This document shows, piece after piece, positions 48,667-60,569 of a DNA stretch of 64,000 nucleotides (position 1 is its first letter; each line of letters opens with the position of its first letter). The position numbers and the translations under genes are program-made. The DNA lies in NCBI GenBank assembly GCA_030737875.1, contig JASFAX010000020.1:33184688-33248687 (forward strand), written 5' to 3'. The notes below the pieces were generated by a model. The model did no database searches. It had not been told where the DNA came from and worked only from the letters and a program-made list of their open reading frames with translations. The DNA comes from Allium sativum (Eukaryota > Streptophyta > Magnoliopsida > Asparagales > Amaryllidaceae).

Positions 48667-48996
48667 TTCATTGCTCTGGATAAAGCCGCGGAAGAAGCAG
48701 ATTGGCTTAGGGGGTTTTTAGAGGACATTCCAAATTGGGAAAAACCAGTACCTCCAATATGTATACATTGTGATAGTCAATCTGCTATAGGAAGGGCGAA
48801 TAGTACATTGTATAATGGTAAATCGAGACATATTCGTCGTAGGCATATAACTATAAGACAACTTCTCTCTAATGGAGTTATCACTATAGACTATGTAAGG
48901 TCAAAGGATAACATTGCGGATCAACTAACTAAAGGCTTGCCTAGAGAGAAAGTTCAAACCTTATCGATGGGAATGGGTTTAAGACCTATGATCTAA
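48667..48996 (+). pseudogene. copia copy 1 RNase H C-terminal tail
   Basis: In-frame continuation after the TAG, to the natural stop at 48994-48996. It carries the last part of RNase H: ALDKAAEEADWLRGF, then HCDSQSAIGRA with a catalytic Asp region, then DNIADQLTKGLPREKV. Its intact frame shows that no frameshift has occurred in this copy; only two nonsense codons separate it from the upstream parts. Confidence 0.85.
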
Positions 48997-49540
48997 AAGT
49001 TTTTCTAAACGGAAACCCCACCTAGTTGACTGGAGATCCCAAGATCTAGGTTCAAAGGGACAACTAAGTTTATAGATAAACTTAATGGCATTGTTAAAAT
49101 ACAGACCATTCCTATGATAAGTCAGTGCACAACCCGTCGGAGAATAGGATAAGCTTAGCTTTTAATGATGTCTATACTGTGGTGTTATAAAAGACCCAAG
49201 TGGAGTATTACGGGATACTCTTTATAGAATCACCTACGTGAGTGTGAAGGCGCCGCTTCAAAAAGAATTGTAAGGTCGAATTCTTTAAACACTCATGAGA
49301 CCAAGCAGGTGTTCATGGCAAAAACGAACACAAACAGAGAACCAAGGGGTTTAGAAACACTTAGCATGTGTTATCTTTATATACTTACACAAAAGGCTTA
49401 CAGTTCAAAGACAATCTAGTCCACTGATTCGCCAGTAGGTTATAACTATAAACACTAGGAAAAGTTCAAGGCCATTGTGCTACTTTTACCGATACGTTAA
49501 ATGTTTCACAAAATTTAAGAACAAAAAGAAATCTCTCATT
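48997..49540 (+). other. copia copy 1 3' untranslated region
   Basis: Non-coding stretch between the gag-pol stop and the polypurine tract. No second gene (for example an envelope-like frame) is seen. Confidence 0.7.
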
Positions 49541-49552
49541 CATGTGGGGGAT
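49541..49552 (+). promoter_or_regulatory. polypurine tract of copia copy 1
   Basis: CATGTGGGGGAT directly before the TGTAGGAAATAAATG start of the central LTR. Copia elements usually carry a GTGGGGGAT-type tract here. Confidence 0.75.
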
Positions 49553-50354
49553 TGTAGGAAATAAATGAGAAGATTGGGAAGAAGAGGTTGAGTGGTATTG
49601 GAGAAATATAAGTCCCACATTGTGTGTGATTTGTGATTATGTCTCCTTATATACCAAAGCCCAATATGCTATTTCAAAACAAAAGAAATAAGCACATGAA
49701 GCATTGAGTGAATGGGGATATGTAGGCATTAGGCCTTCATAATAAATATTAAAATGTCATAGATAGGGCCTTGGGCCTTGGGGCTCTTGGGGTCTCCTGG
49801 TTTCCGTGGGCCGCTAACCCGTTCGGCCTTATTGCGGTGGGACGGATCTGTTTTGAACGGAGCGGATGCGCCCGTTTCCTTTCGGCTCTTGGGCTTGCGC
49901 AGCGAACAGGTGCGCCCGTTTCCTTTCGGGCTCAACCGACGCGCCCGCGTCCGTACGGACGGTCACATCTGCTCAGAAGACATCCCCTGGCCACTATATA
50001 AAGCCTTCATGACAGAACAATAAAATCACCGAAAAATTCCTTTCTTTCTGCTCTGCAAAACTGTTCTTATTTACTGCACTCTTGAGTTCGTGTTGCTCTG
50101 CACTTGAAAGCGCTTCAAATTGCAGAGATCGGTCCGTTTTATCTTGGGATACAATTGCTCGATAACCTTCAGCGCCAGTGAGGGAGCAATATTGTTTCAA
50201 AGAAACAGATTTACTCTGGACTCGGACAATACTGAAAGGTACTCTTCTTCTTTTTCTGTTTTGCAACGGTTCTGCTCTGTTGCAATTCCGGTCGCGCTTT
50301 TCGCCGTTACTAATTCTGAAACAATTCAAATTAGTAACGCTTCTTGACGTGACA
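49553..50354 (+). repeat. copia central LTR shared by both copies
   Basis: Acts as the 3' LTR of copy 1 and the 5' LTR of copy 2. It has about 123 more bases than the left LTR, all between about 49755 and 49880. These include 'gggccttgggccttgggg' and a second copy of 'gcgcccgtttcctttcgg'. The 14-base palindrome is at 49948-49961. The end position carries the same uncertainty as in the left LTR. Confidence 0.75.
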
Positions 50355-50457
50355 ATTGGATAGTGACAATTTATTGATTGCTATCAGATTCGTATTGCAT
50401 TTGCATTGTTACGAATAACAATTTTGAAACAATATTGTCGTTTTGCAGAAAACGATA

Positions 50458-53400
50458 ATGGCTAAAAACAATAGTGGTCCTGCTGCGCCAACACCACCTG
50501 TAACCAATCCTTTTGCACCCGTGGTTACGCCAATGGCACTGTCTCATGGAGAAAGGCCAGAAAAGTTCACCGGAGCGGACTTCAAACGTTGACAGCAAAA
50601 GATGCTATTTTACTTGACAACATTGGGCCTAGCAAAGTATCGTACAGAAGATGCTCCAGTCATTGCAGAATTGGAACCGGATCCAGTTAAAGTTGAAGCC
50701 CATACTGCTTGGAAAAATTCTGATTTCATGTGTAAAAATTACATCTTGAATGGCCTCGATAACAGTCTATACAACGTGTACTGCACTGTTGCAACATCCA
50801 AACAACTCTGGTTGGCTTTGGAAAAGAAGTATAAAACTGAAGATGCAGGCATGAAGAAATTCATCGCTGGGAAATTTCTTGACTTCAAAATGGTCGATAC
50901 AAAAGCTGTGATCAACCAAATACAAGAACTGCAACTTATCATTCGTCAATTAGAAGATGAAAAGATGACACTCAGCGAATCTTTTCAAGTTGCCGCTGCT
51001 ATTGAGAAGCTTCCTCCGTCGTGGAAGGACTTCAGGAACTACCTAAAGCACAAGCGCAAAGAAATGACAATGGAGGAACTTGTAGTTCGATTGAGAATTG
51101 AGGAAGATAATAGAAATTCTGAAAAGAAGATTTCTCAAAATGTGGTTGCCAAAGCAAACGTTGTCGAGACGGACAAGTCCAATAAGAGAAAACGTGACAA
51201 CCAACCTAAGAAGTCAAAGAAATTCAAGGGGTCATGCCATAATTGTGGAAAGAAGGGTCATAAAGCTGCAGAATGTCGCGGTCCACCCAAAAAGAAGAAA
51301 TCAGAAGCGAATGTGGTAGAAGTTTCAGATGGAGTTTCTGAAATGGACCTGTGTGCAGTTGTTTCAGAATGCAACCTTGTTGGCAACAACAAGGAGTGGT
51401 TTGTAGACACTGGAGCCACTAGGCATATATGCGCAAATAAGTGGATGTTCACAAACTACAAAAGTGCTACTAATGAAGAACAACTGTTTATGGGTAACTC
51501 GTCCACATCAAAGGTCGAAGGCAAGGGAAAGATTGTGCTGAAATTGACTTCTGGAAAAGAACTCACTCTAAATGATGTTCTCCATGTTCCAGAAATTCGC
51601 AAGAATCTAATTTCAGGATCGTTGCTCAGCAAGCATGGCTTCAAACTGACATTTGTGGCTGATAAATTTGTGTTGTCTAAGAATGGAGTGTACATAGGAA
51701 AGGGTTATGTATGTGATGGTCTATTTAAGGCTAATGTAACCACTGTTGTACCAAACAATGATATGAATAAAATTGAATCTTCTGCTTATATGGTTGACTC
51801 TCCTAATCTATGGCATTCTAGACTAGGTCATGTGAATTTTGATACTTTACAAAAACTGATCAATCTAGAATTCATACATAAGTGTAGAATTGATTCAAAT
51901 TACAAATGTCAAATTTGTGCTGAAGCCAAATTGACAAGAACATCATTTCATCATGTTGAAAGAGAAACCGAACCTCTAGACTTAATACATACTGATGTAT
52001 GTGACTTGAAAATGTGTCAAACTAGAGGAGGAAAAAGGTACTTCATCACTTTTATAGATGATTGTACAAGATACTGTTATGTATATCTCCTTAGAAGTAA
52101 GGATGAGGCATTCGATATATTTAAACAGTATAAAGCAGAAGTTGAGAATCAACTCAATAGAAAAATAAAAGCTTTAAGAAGTGATAGAGGAGGAGAATAT
52201 GAGTTTCCATTTGAGGAATTCTGTGCTGAGCATGGTATAATACACCAAACTACAGCTCCTTATTCACCTCAATCCTACGGTATAGCCGAACGGAAAAATA
52301 GAACTCTTAAAGAAATGATGAATGCCTTATTAATAAGCTCTGGCTTGCCAGATAATTTTTGGGGAGAAGCTATTCTTTCGGCAAATCATATTTTGAATAA
52401 AATACCACGAAAGAAAACTTCTAAGACTCCCCATGAACTTTGGAAAAACAGACCACCATCCTACAAATACTTAAAAGTGTGGGGGTGTCTTGCCAAAGTG
52501 GAAATTCCAAAACCGAAAAAGGTTAAAATTGGACCAAAGACTATAGATTGCATATTCATTGGATATGCTCATAATAGTAGTGCATATCGATTTTTGGTGT
52601 ACAAATCTGAAATTGATGACATTCATGAAAACACCATTATCGAGTCTCGAAATGCAAGATTTTTTGAGCACATTTATCCTCTAAAACCCTCTATTGAAAC
52701 AAGTGTTCAAAAGAGGCCAAGAGATCCATATACTCCTGAGGATAATGCTGATCAAAATAAAATGAATGATGAAACTAAGATAGAGGAACCAAGAAGGAGC
52801 AAGCGACAAAGGACCGCTAAATCCTTTGGACCGGATTTCTATGCATATATGATAGAAAATGAACCTCTAACTTACCAACAAGCAATGTCATCTCCCGATG
52901 CTCCTTATTGGAAAGAAGCCGTCAATAGTGAAATAGAATCCATTCTACAAAACCATACGTGGGAACTAGTGGATCTCCCGAAAGGATCAAAACCACTAGG
53001 ATATAAATGGATATTTAAAAAGAAACTAAAGGCTGACGGCTCAATAGACAAGTATAAAGCAAGACTTGTAATAAAAGGATTCAGACAGAAGCAAGATCTG
53101 GATTACTTTGATACATACTCTCCAGTTACCAGAATAACATCAATTAGGATGCTTATTGCAATCGCATCTATATTGAATTTGGAAATACACCAAATGGATG
53201 TGAAAACTGCGTTTTTGAATGGTGAACTGGAAGAGGAAATATATATGCAGCAACCAGAAGGGTTTCAAAGCCCAGGAAATGAAAATAAGGTCTGCAAGTT
53301 AGTGAAATCTCTTTATGGCCTTAAACAAGCACCAAAACAATGGCATGAGAAATTTGATGAAGCAATGTTATCAAATGGATTCAAAATAAATGAATCAGAT

Positions 53401-53619
53401 AAATGCGTCTATATAAAATGTATAGATGTTGGATATGTCATTGTTTGTCTCTACGTTGATGATTTACTAATCCTAGGAAGTAATAAGGTCATAATAAAGT
53501 CTACGAAGGACATGCTATCCTCTAGATTTGATATGAAGGACCTAGGAGTGGCCGATGTAATTTTGGGTGTAAAAATTATAAAGACACCACAGGGATATTC
53601 GTTATCTCATTCACATTAC
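50458..53619 (+). pseudogene. copia copy 2 gag-pol, early TGA and cut by element A
   Basis: Same start as copy 1 ([11 protein letters not shown]). A TGA at 50590-50592 replaces the Trp codon TGG at codon 45. After it, the frame is open from the next Met at 50602 to 53619 and encodes the rest of Gag, the CCHC knuckle, protease ([10 protein letters not shown]), integrase with all three acidic residues, and RT with YVDD ([10 protein letters not shown]). Unlike copy 1 it keeps CGA where copy 1 has TGA and keeps the SLYGLKQAP Gly. Element A interrupts it after LSHSHY, near the end of RT. The last residues of the open frame there (CNTPPPLG) come from A's LTR. Confidence 0.9.
53615..53619. repeat. 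target-site duplication of element A, left copy (ATTAC)
   Basis: The five bases before the TGTAACACC start of A's LTR. The matching copy should lie just beyond the end of A, outside the window. Copy 1 has 'cacattacattgct' at the same site (about 48206), which fits ATTAC as the duplicated target. Confidence 0.6.
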
Positions 53620-55294
53620 TGTAACACCCCACCTCCACTAGGATCACTTCTTAGAATGTACTAGCTTTGGAGGGGCGTTATTGTGAAGGTAAACATGCAC
53701 AGAGATATCGCAAGACAGAATATATATATATAAATATCAGTAAAGCAGCGGTAGCAGATAAAAACCCATCATCATCATCTCAGAAAACCAACATAGTCAA
53801 GTACGTAATATCAAAATGTCATAATCCAAAATACAACATCAGTCTAGATACGTGATAACAAAATACATGGCAAAACATCAGTACTAATCCCCAAAAATAA
53901 AAGATAAGCCACAGCTAGCTCAGATCCATACATGAGCTATCCAACAAGCAAGTCAACGATCCACTAAGCAGATGTAGCCCCTCCCTGAGAACCTGTGTGG
54001 GGGGGGGGAAACGGAAGAAAAGAAGCGAAAGAAAACAGGTCAGTCAAAAGACTGGTAAGCCCTACTACGATCAATCTATAAACTAATAAAGTTAACAGTA
54101 TGATGGAAACTGAGATGAACATACTGGCAATAGATAAAGGTGACACCACATGGACGAGATTAAACTTTGCACCATAGTGTACTAGCAAACCCACTAAACA
54201 GATCTTGATCCCTTAGCCCAAACTTTGGCCCAATAACATGAAGTGACCTTAGTATAAGGTCCAGCCCAACGGTCTAGTCGATCGGCTCCCTATAAACCTA
54301 ACACGTCGAGTGTTGGTGTCCATACGGCCCACATGGATGTAGTCAGACTGTGCTGGGTCCACCTTCGGGTGTATCAAGCCCTAAGATGTCAACCCCAGAC
54401 ACCTAAGCAATAATGCACAGTCCAAGCCTACTGGTACCCGTGCCTCGAGTTTGTCCAACATCGGACTACGTGCACGTCCGTAGCCCGCCGGACCCGCACC
54501 GCTGTACCACTCAGCCGTCGCTTTGGTCGCTTACATCAGTCCAGTAATCGTGCCCCGCCCTAGCCTAGCCTCTAGGGTTGTGAATGATACCAAACTGGGA
54601 TTACTGCTGGAACAGACCACGTTGCTAGGGTTTCTAAGAGGGTTAAGTGTGGTTTTAACCCCTCACTAATCCTGGATTAAATTAGTTAAGTGTAACCACT
54701 TAACCCCATCTAATCCTCGCATCCCCATTATTGGTTAAGTATTAGTGGGCCATGACTTAACCCTAATCATGAGGCATTAATTACTTAACGCACCCAACCT
54801 CTCACATTAGACATCCGTGGTTACCTGGGAAGATTTACACCACGTCTAGGTCTAACCTCGGGTCTTAGGGTGCAACATGACCAACTACCCACATTAGACC
54901 CCACGTTGTGGTTACCTGGGAAGTTTTACACCACAACTAGGTCTAACCTCGAGTTGGCCATATCATGTTATCTAATGTCATGTCCACTTTAGAACATACT
55001 TACAAGTTAACATATACTTGGGTAGACCTAACTTAATAGGTAAATTCCCAAGGGGTAGACCTAACTTAATAGGTAAATTCCCAATCTTTTAGTTTCATGT
55101 AATTTTAAGTTTACCCAAACCCTCCCAACGTCATTATCTCGCTTACATATTCGTCATAACGTATAAGGGTATAAAAGGTAACTTGGCATAACATACATGG
55201 TGAACTTCACATGTCATAATAAACATGCATACATGTTAAACTCGCAAATCATGTCATGGTGAATTCGCATAAACATGCTTAGCTTATTAAATAT

Positions 55295-55720
55295 GCATAA
55301 CATGGTAAAGTGAACATGCATAATCCATTAAACTTGCATAACATGGTAAAGTGAACATGCATAATCCATTAAACTTGCATAACATGGTAAAGTGAACATG
55401 CATAATCCATTAAACTTGCATAACATGGTAAGGTGAACTTGCATAAGCATGCATAATCCATTAAACTTGCATAACATGTTAAGATGAACTTGCATAAGCA
55501 TGCATAATCCAAGAAACATGTAGAACATCACATAATAAACTCGCATAAGCATGCATAACTTGTGAAACATGTGAAACATGGCATAGTAATCTTGCATATG
55601 CATGCATAACTTATGAAACATGTAGAACATGGTATATTGAGTTCGCATAAGCATGCATAACTTATGAATCATATAAAACATGACATAGTGAGTCCGCATA
55701 AACATGCATAATCAACTAAA
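55295..55720 (-). repeat. 41-bp tandem repeat in element A 3' LTR
   Basis: Units of 'cataacatggtaaagtgaac' plus 'atgcataatccattaaacttg'. The first three are identical; later ones drift. The same array is at about 63495-63920 in the 5' LTR. Confidence 0.9.
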
Positions 55721-56108
55721 CTCACATAAATCCCAACTTTCACCAAACATTAACTTTAGAGTTTGTAAAGTGAAGGTAAGAGGGCTTACAAATATAAACA
55801 AGTCACAAATCCACCAAATAAGATGAAGAAGCCCTTTTAAAAACTCAAAGCAAAGCCTCAAATAAGAAAACCCTTTTGCAAAATCCCAAAACACAACTTT
55901 AGCAAATCAAACTTGCTACTTAATGAAGTATGCAAGTTATTAAGCATTCATACAACATAGAAAAGGTTGTATGATCATCATATCTTCATAGGATTTAACT
56001 TTGAGGAAGGTGGAGGCTAGGTTTTAGGTGGAGGCCATTTGAGGATTCAAATTGACATAGTTTAGTTGCTAGATTGATTAATGAGGCTTTAGGGTAGGAT
56101 TAGGGGTA

Positions 56109-56116
56109 TATTTATA
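56109..56116 (-). promoter_or_regulatory. TATA box of element A LTR
   Basis: TATAAATA on the - strand ('cttctataaatatacccc'). It lies about 485 bases into the LTR from its - strand start, close to the distance seen in element B. Confidence 0.55.
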
Positions 56117-56257
56117 GAAGATTAGAGTGTTTTTAGCCCTAGGATTAACCCTAGATTAGGTTTGGCCCGTCAGATCTCGGATTTCTCTAGAACCAAGCCA
56201 CATGACTCAACCCAAATCAGAAATGGTGCACCAGGCTGAACTGCCTGGGCACCCCCT

Positions 56258-56348
56258 GTCGACAGGGCTGTCGACAGGGCAGTCGACACCCTGGGTGCCC
56301 TGTCGACATGCCTGTCGACATGGGCCCCCTGGCGGGAATTTTCCCGCC
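56258..56348 (-). promoter_or_regulatory. U3 module: GTCGAC cluster and E2F-like inverted repeat (element A)
   Basis: Five GTCGAC hexamers between 56258 and 56319, then GGCGGGAATTTTCCCGCC at 56331-56348, whose arms GGCGGGAA and TTCCCGCC are E2F-like in both directions. The dyad is about 215 bases upstream of TATA on the - strand. The corresponding 5' LTR module lies outside the window. Confidence 0.55.
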
Positions 56349-56600
56349 TAACCCTGATTAGCCCTAATCCTTGATTTTAATTTGAAATTTAAATCTGTCT
56401 TTAGCATAGAAATTTCTGAAAACTTCAATGGGCCTTAACTGGGTCATACGGACTCCGATTTTCGAAAACTCGGACTCTATTTCGCGTATTTTTCCAAGAC
56501 GAACGCAATGGCATAGCCCGTTTCCCCTGATTCTGATTTTTGAATTAAATTCTGCCTCGATTTATGATATAACAGTTTGTTGAAAATACGGGTTGTTATA

Positions 56601-56618
56601 TTCTCCCCTCCTTAAAGG
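56601..56618 (-). promoter_or_regulatory. polypurine tract of element A
   Basis: On the - strand CCTTTAAGGAGGGGAGAA directly abuts the LTR start. It is the plus-strand primer for reverse transcription. Confidence 0.85.
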
Positions 56619-57140
56619 ATTTCGTCCCCGAAATCTTCAAGTTAGGAAGAACATATCCTACCATCCAACATCCATCTACTCAAAACATCATCCACGAGCA
56701 ACCATTGTCCTTAAAGGATTCTAAATGCTGTATGAACATATGCAAAAGTGTGTGTATATGTACTTATCTAATGCAATGATCAATGCAAAATATGTTAGTG
56801 AAATGTATCCATATGTATGCAAATCCCTATCACAATGTATAATATCTACATGCGTGCTCAATCATACATCCATATGCAACATCCATGTGATCGCATACAA
56901 ATTTCATCCAAGAATAAGCATAAACACTCATGCACATGCAATATGAGGAGTGTGTGAGCCGATCTAGTGCCTAATGTGTATCATGCATCCACGAGTGACC
57001 TCTTGCAAACACTTGCAACCACTTGCAACCATCAACCATAACATGCTTCAAACACATGTTTCATCCAAAGGGTTTCTACCTAAGGTTCTCATGACAAGCT
57101 TAGCACGATAACTAGATAAATATGGATAGCAAAGAGAAAG
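56619..57140 (-). other. element A 3' untranslated region
   Basis: Non-coding, between the pol stop and the polypurine tract. It shares words with the 3' part of element B's interior (for example the reverse complement of 'gacaatggttgctcgtggat'). No open frame with a recognisable product. Confidence 0.7.
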
Positions 57141-58856
57141 TTACGCTAAATAAAGGAAAGAGATTGAGAGTGTACCCTCAAAAAGAAATGGATAAAGCCC
57201 ACGCATCTTCTCCTCGGTTTCCCAAGTTGCGTCCTCTTCGGCTTCACCCCATTGAACTTTCACCAATCTGACCTCACGATTCCTTAGCCTCTTGGTCTCT
57301 GTCCCCAAGATACGAATCGGAGCTTTCCTTAAAGTTGCTTCTTTCTCTACTTCCACGTCTTCAAGAGTGCTAGGTTCAACCACCTCAGCGGACTCATGCA
57401 GGCACTTTCGGAGATGTGAGACATGAAAGACATTATGCACTCCGGACAGCTTCTCGGGCAATTGCACTTTATAAGCCATCTTCCCAATTCTCTCAATGAT
57501 GGGGAAGGGTCCAACGAATCTCGGTGCTAACTTCCCAACAGCTCCAAATCGGACCACATTCCGCAAAGGAGAAACCTTCACGAAAACCTTGTCCCCAACC
57601 TCAAACTCCAATTCGGACCTTCGCCTGTCAGCATAGGATTTCTGCCGGTCTTGGGCCGCTTTCATCCGTCTCCTAATCAACTCAACCTTCTCGGATGTAT
57701 CCCTAATCATGTCGGGTCCAAGTATAAGCTTATCCGTGGACTCCCACCAACATGTAGGTGACTTGCACGGCCTCCCATATAAAGCCTCGAAGGGTGCCAT
57801 CCCTATGCTCGCCTGATAACTGTTGTTGTATGCAAACTCGACAAGAGGAAGATGGTCTTCCCAAGCACCACCGAAATCCAGAATGCAAAGCCTCAACAAG
57901 TCCTCAAGTACCCTATTCACCCTTTCTGTTTGGCCGTCCGTTTGTGGGTGATAGGCCGTACTCAGGTTCAACCTTGTGCCCATAGCCTCCTGCAAACTGT
58001 TCCAGAACTGACTAGTAAAGATGGGGTCTCGATCACTGACTATGCTGGAAGGGACTCCATGTAGTCGCACTATCTCACGAAGATATATTGATGCTAGTCC
58101 AGATGCTGTCCTTTTGCTCTTTACTGGGATAAAATGAGCACTCTTCGTGAGCCTATCCACAATGACCCATATGCTCGTGTTCCCCTTCCTGGACCTTGGA
58201 AGCCCATCAATAAAGTCCATAGAAATGCTCTCCCACTTCCATAGCGGGACCTCTAGCGGATGTAATAGCCCACCGGGCTTCTTTGACTCAGCTTTTACTC
58301 TCTGACAAATAACACATCTCGAGACAAACTCCGCTACATCCTTCTTCATCCCAGGCCAGAAGAAAACGCGCTTCATGTCCTTATACATCTTATCACCACC
58401 TGGATGTATGGTCATCTTGGAGCGATGCGCTTCCTCAAGAACTTTCCTCACCAAGTCTTCTACCTTCGGAACACAAAGCCTTCCATCTCTCCTTAGCCAA
58501 CCCTGATTGTCTATAGAATATCGAGCCAAGTGACTAGATGTCTCCCCTCGAACCAGCTTATCCATGATCTCCACTGTCTGAGGGTCTTCCTTCTGTGAAG
58601 CCCCGACTTGATCTAGAAGAGTAGGTCTGAGCTCTAGAGATGCCAAGGAACCGGTCACCGACTCCATTGCCAAAGAGAAATCAAAGGTCGCCAAGAACTC
58701 TAAATTCTTCATTTCAACAAATAGAGGACTTAGTGTCAACCTTTTCCTACTTAACGCGTCCGCTACAAAATTCCCCTTGCCAGGGGTATAGGATATCTCA
58801 AAATCATAGGAAGCCAAAAATTCCATCCATCTCTGCTGTCTTAAATTCAGATCTTT
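57141..58856 (-). pseudogene. element A integrase with chromodomain
   Basis: Last part of the single 1494-codon gag-pol frame, in frame with the upstream part but separated by TAG at 58857-58859. It starts with the RNase H-integrase connection ([14 protein letters not shown]). Then come the HHCC zinc domain (HPGGDKMYKDMKRVFFWPG, CVICQRVKAE), the catalytic core with Asp 1137 (SMDFIDGLP), Asp 1198 (SDRDPIFTS) and Glu 1234 (TDGQTERVNR), a D,D(35)E spacing, the GPF/Y-type domain (LAPRFVGPFPIIERIG), and a C-terminal chromodomain at about residues 1425-1485 (RLRNREVRLVKVQW, then DATWETEEKM). Chromodomains of this family are known to guide insertion to chromatin marks. All key residues are present, so only the upstream stops prevent expression. 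Confidence 0.9.
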
Positions 58857-60569
58857 CTACGAAAAGAGATACTTCAAAGACTTATGATCAGTATATAGCT
58901 CAAATCTCTCTCCCAGAAGATAGTGACGCCATGCTTTGAGAGCATATACAATCGCTGCCAGCTCTAGATCATGAGTGGGATAATTCCTCTCATGCACCTT
59001 AAGTTGCCTCCCACCAAAACATATAACTCTGCCCTCTTGCATCACAACGGCGCCCAATCCCGTGCCACAAGCATCAGTGTACACGGTAAATATTTTACCA
59101 CCATCGGGTAAAGCTAGAACTGGTGCGGAGGTAAGGGCTCTCTTGAGCCTCTGAAAAGCAAGCTCACAATCCATATCCCAAGCAAAGACTAAGTTCTTCT
59201 TCATCAACTTAGTAAGAGGAGCGGATATCTTCGCGAAGTCCTTGATGAACTTCCGGTAAAAACCCGCAAGACCCAGAAAGCTTCTCACCTCGGTTGCATT
59301 CCTTGGCGTCTTCCAATCCTGAACCGCAACCACCTTAGCGGGATCCACAGCCAAGCCTTGCTTGGATACGACATGCCCAAGAAATCTGACTTCCCTTCTC
59401 CAAAAGTGGCACTTGGAGAACTTGGCTTTTAACTGGTGTGCTCGGAGTGTGTCCATCACCTCTACTAGGTGCCTCGCATGCTCCTCCTCATCCTTGGAGA
59501 AGACCAGAATATCATCAACAAAGACCACGACAAACTTATTCAAGAACTCCTGAAACACCCTACTCATCAAATCCACAAAATATGCGGGTGCATTCGTCAA
59601 ACCGAACGGCATAACAAGCCATTCAAAGAATCTGTCTGGAGTTCTGAATGCAGTCTTGTCTATGCTGTCTTCAGCCACTCTGAGCTGATGAAAACCCGTA
59701 GCAAGGTCAAGCTGAGAGAAAACAGAAGCACCAACAAGTTGATCAAAGAGATCATCGATCCTTGGTAACGGGTGTCGGTTCTTCTTAGTCAGCTTATTCA
59801 ATTCTCTATAATCCACACAGAGTCGAAGAGAGCCATCTGCCTTAGTTGCAAACACCACAGGTGCTCCCCATTCGGATATACTCCTTCTGATGAAGCCCTT
59901 CTCAAGCAATTCTTTCACTTGCTTGCTCAGCTCCCGTCTCTCACGCGGAGCCATATGCCGAACGGGCAAAGAAACAGGTTTAGCATTATCTACCAGATAG
60001 ATGCGAAAGTCAATCTCTCGTTTAGGGGGCAACCCCTTAACTTCTTCAAACACATCTGGATAATCCCGGACCACCCTTACAGACTGAAGGGCCTCCTCTG
60101 ATGAGTCGAGAGATTCTAGGTAGCATAACATGACGGGATTCTTCGGATTGCATGAAATCTCTAAGGTGTTGCCCAGGCGAGTCACAAGCCTTACAACCCT
60201 ATGCTCACAATCCAGAATGGCTCCATATCTAGACAGCCAATCCATGCCCAAGATCAATCCGTATCCCCTGAAACCTAGAACATACGCACTACACAAGAAT
60301 TCTACGCTGAGTATAGAGATCCTTAGATCCTCACATATCATAGATAGATGAGCTGAACCCCCAATGGGATTCGAAACACAAACGGGATCATCCACTAAGC
60401 TAGTACTGAGGTGCAAGCTATCAACAAGATCAGATGAAATAAAGCTATGTGATGCACCGGAATCAAACAAGGTACGTACTGGAAGATCAGAGATATAAAC
60501 AAGGTTCTCAACAGAAATACTACCTCTCTCGGGAACTGAAGCGGCATTGAGAGCATGAACTTGCCCTCC
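58857..60569 (-). pseudogene. element A protease, reverse transcriptase and RNase H
   Basis: In frame with gag but separated from it by TAA at 60570-60572. Contains the aspartic protease ([13 protein letters not shown], catalytic Asp 388) and the post-protease linker ([18 protein letters not shown]). RT follows ([44 protein letters not shown]) with active site FVDD at residues 702-705 ([13 protein letters not shown]). RNase H follows ([46 protein letters not shown]). The catalytic sites of the three enzymes look intact. The segment [12 protein letters not shown], with [10 protein letters not shown] just after it, differs slightly from the usual family wording. It ends at an amber codon (codon 923) at a position where the family normally has Gln. 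Confidence 0.9.

Larger units (their letters stand above)
44270..53619 (+). mobile_element. Ty1/copia tandem dimer sharing a central LTR
   Basis: Order: LTR (44270-about 44948), interior 1, LTR (49553-about 50354), interior 2, cut at 53619 by element A. The rest of interior 2 and the third LTR should lie beyond the window on the far side of A. The interiors are about 99 percent alike by eye and in the same orientation, and there is no host sequence between interior 1 and the central LTR. This is the form expected from unequal recombination between the LTRs of one element, and not from two separate insertions. The left flank ends ATTTC (44265-44269); the matching target-site copy is outside the window. 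Confidence 0.85.
53620..56600 (-). repeat. element A 3' LTR (2981 bp)
   Basis: On the + strand it runs from TGTAACACCCC to GGGTTGTTATA, so the - strand start is TATAACAACCC, a changed TG. Contains a G/C tract near 54000, dyads of 'ggttaagtg' and 'acttaaccc' near 54640-54790, a 41-bp tandem repeat at 55295-55720, a TATA box near 56112 and a GTCGAC module at 56258-56348. Open frames such as 55328-55705 are translations of the tandem repeat. Confidence 0.92.

Noticed and set aside
55328..55705. 125-codon open frame with repeated cysteine/methionine-rich units, and its copy at 63528-63905
   Set aside because: It is the translation of a 41-bp tandem repeat in the LTR of element A. Frame openness follows from the repeat lacking stops.
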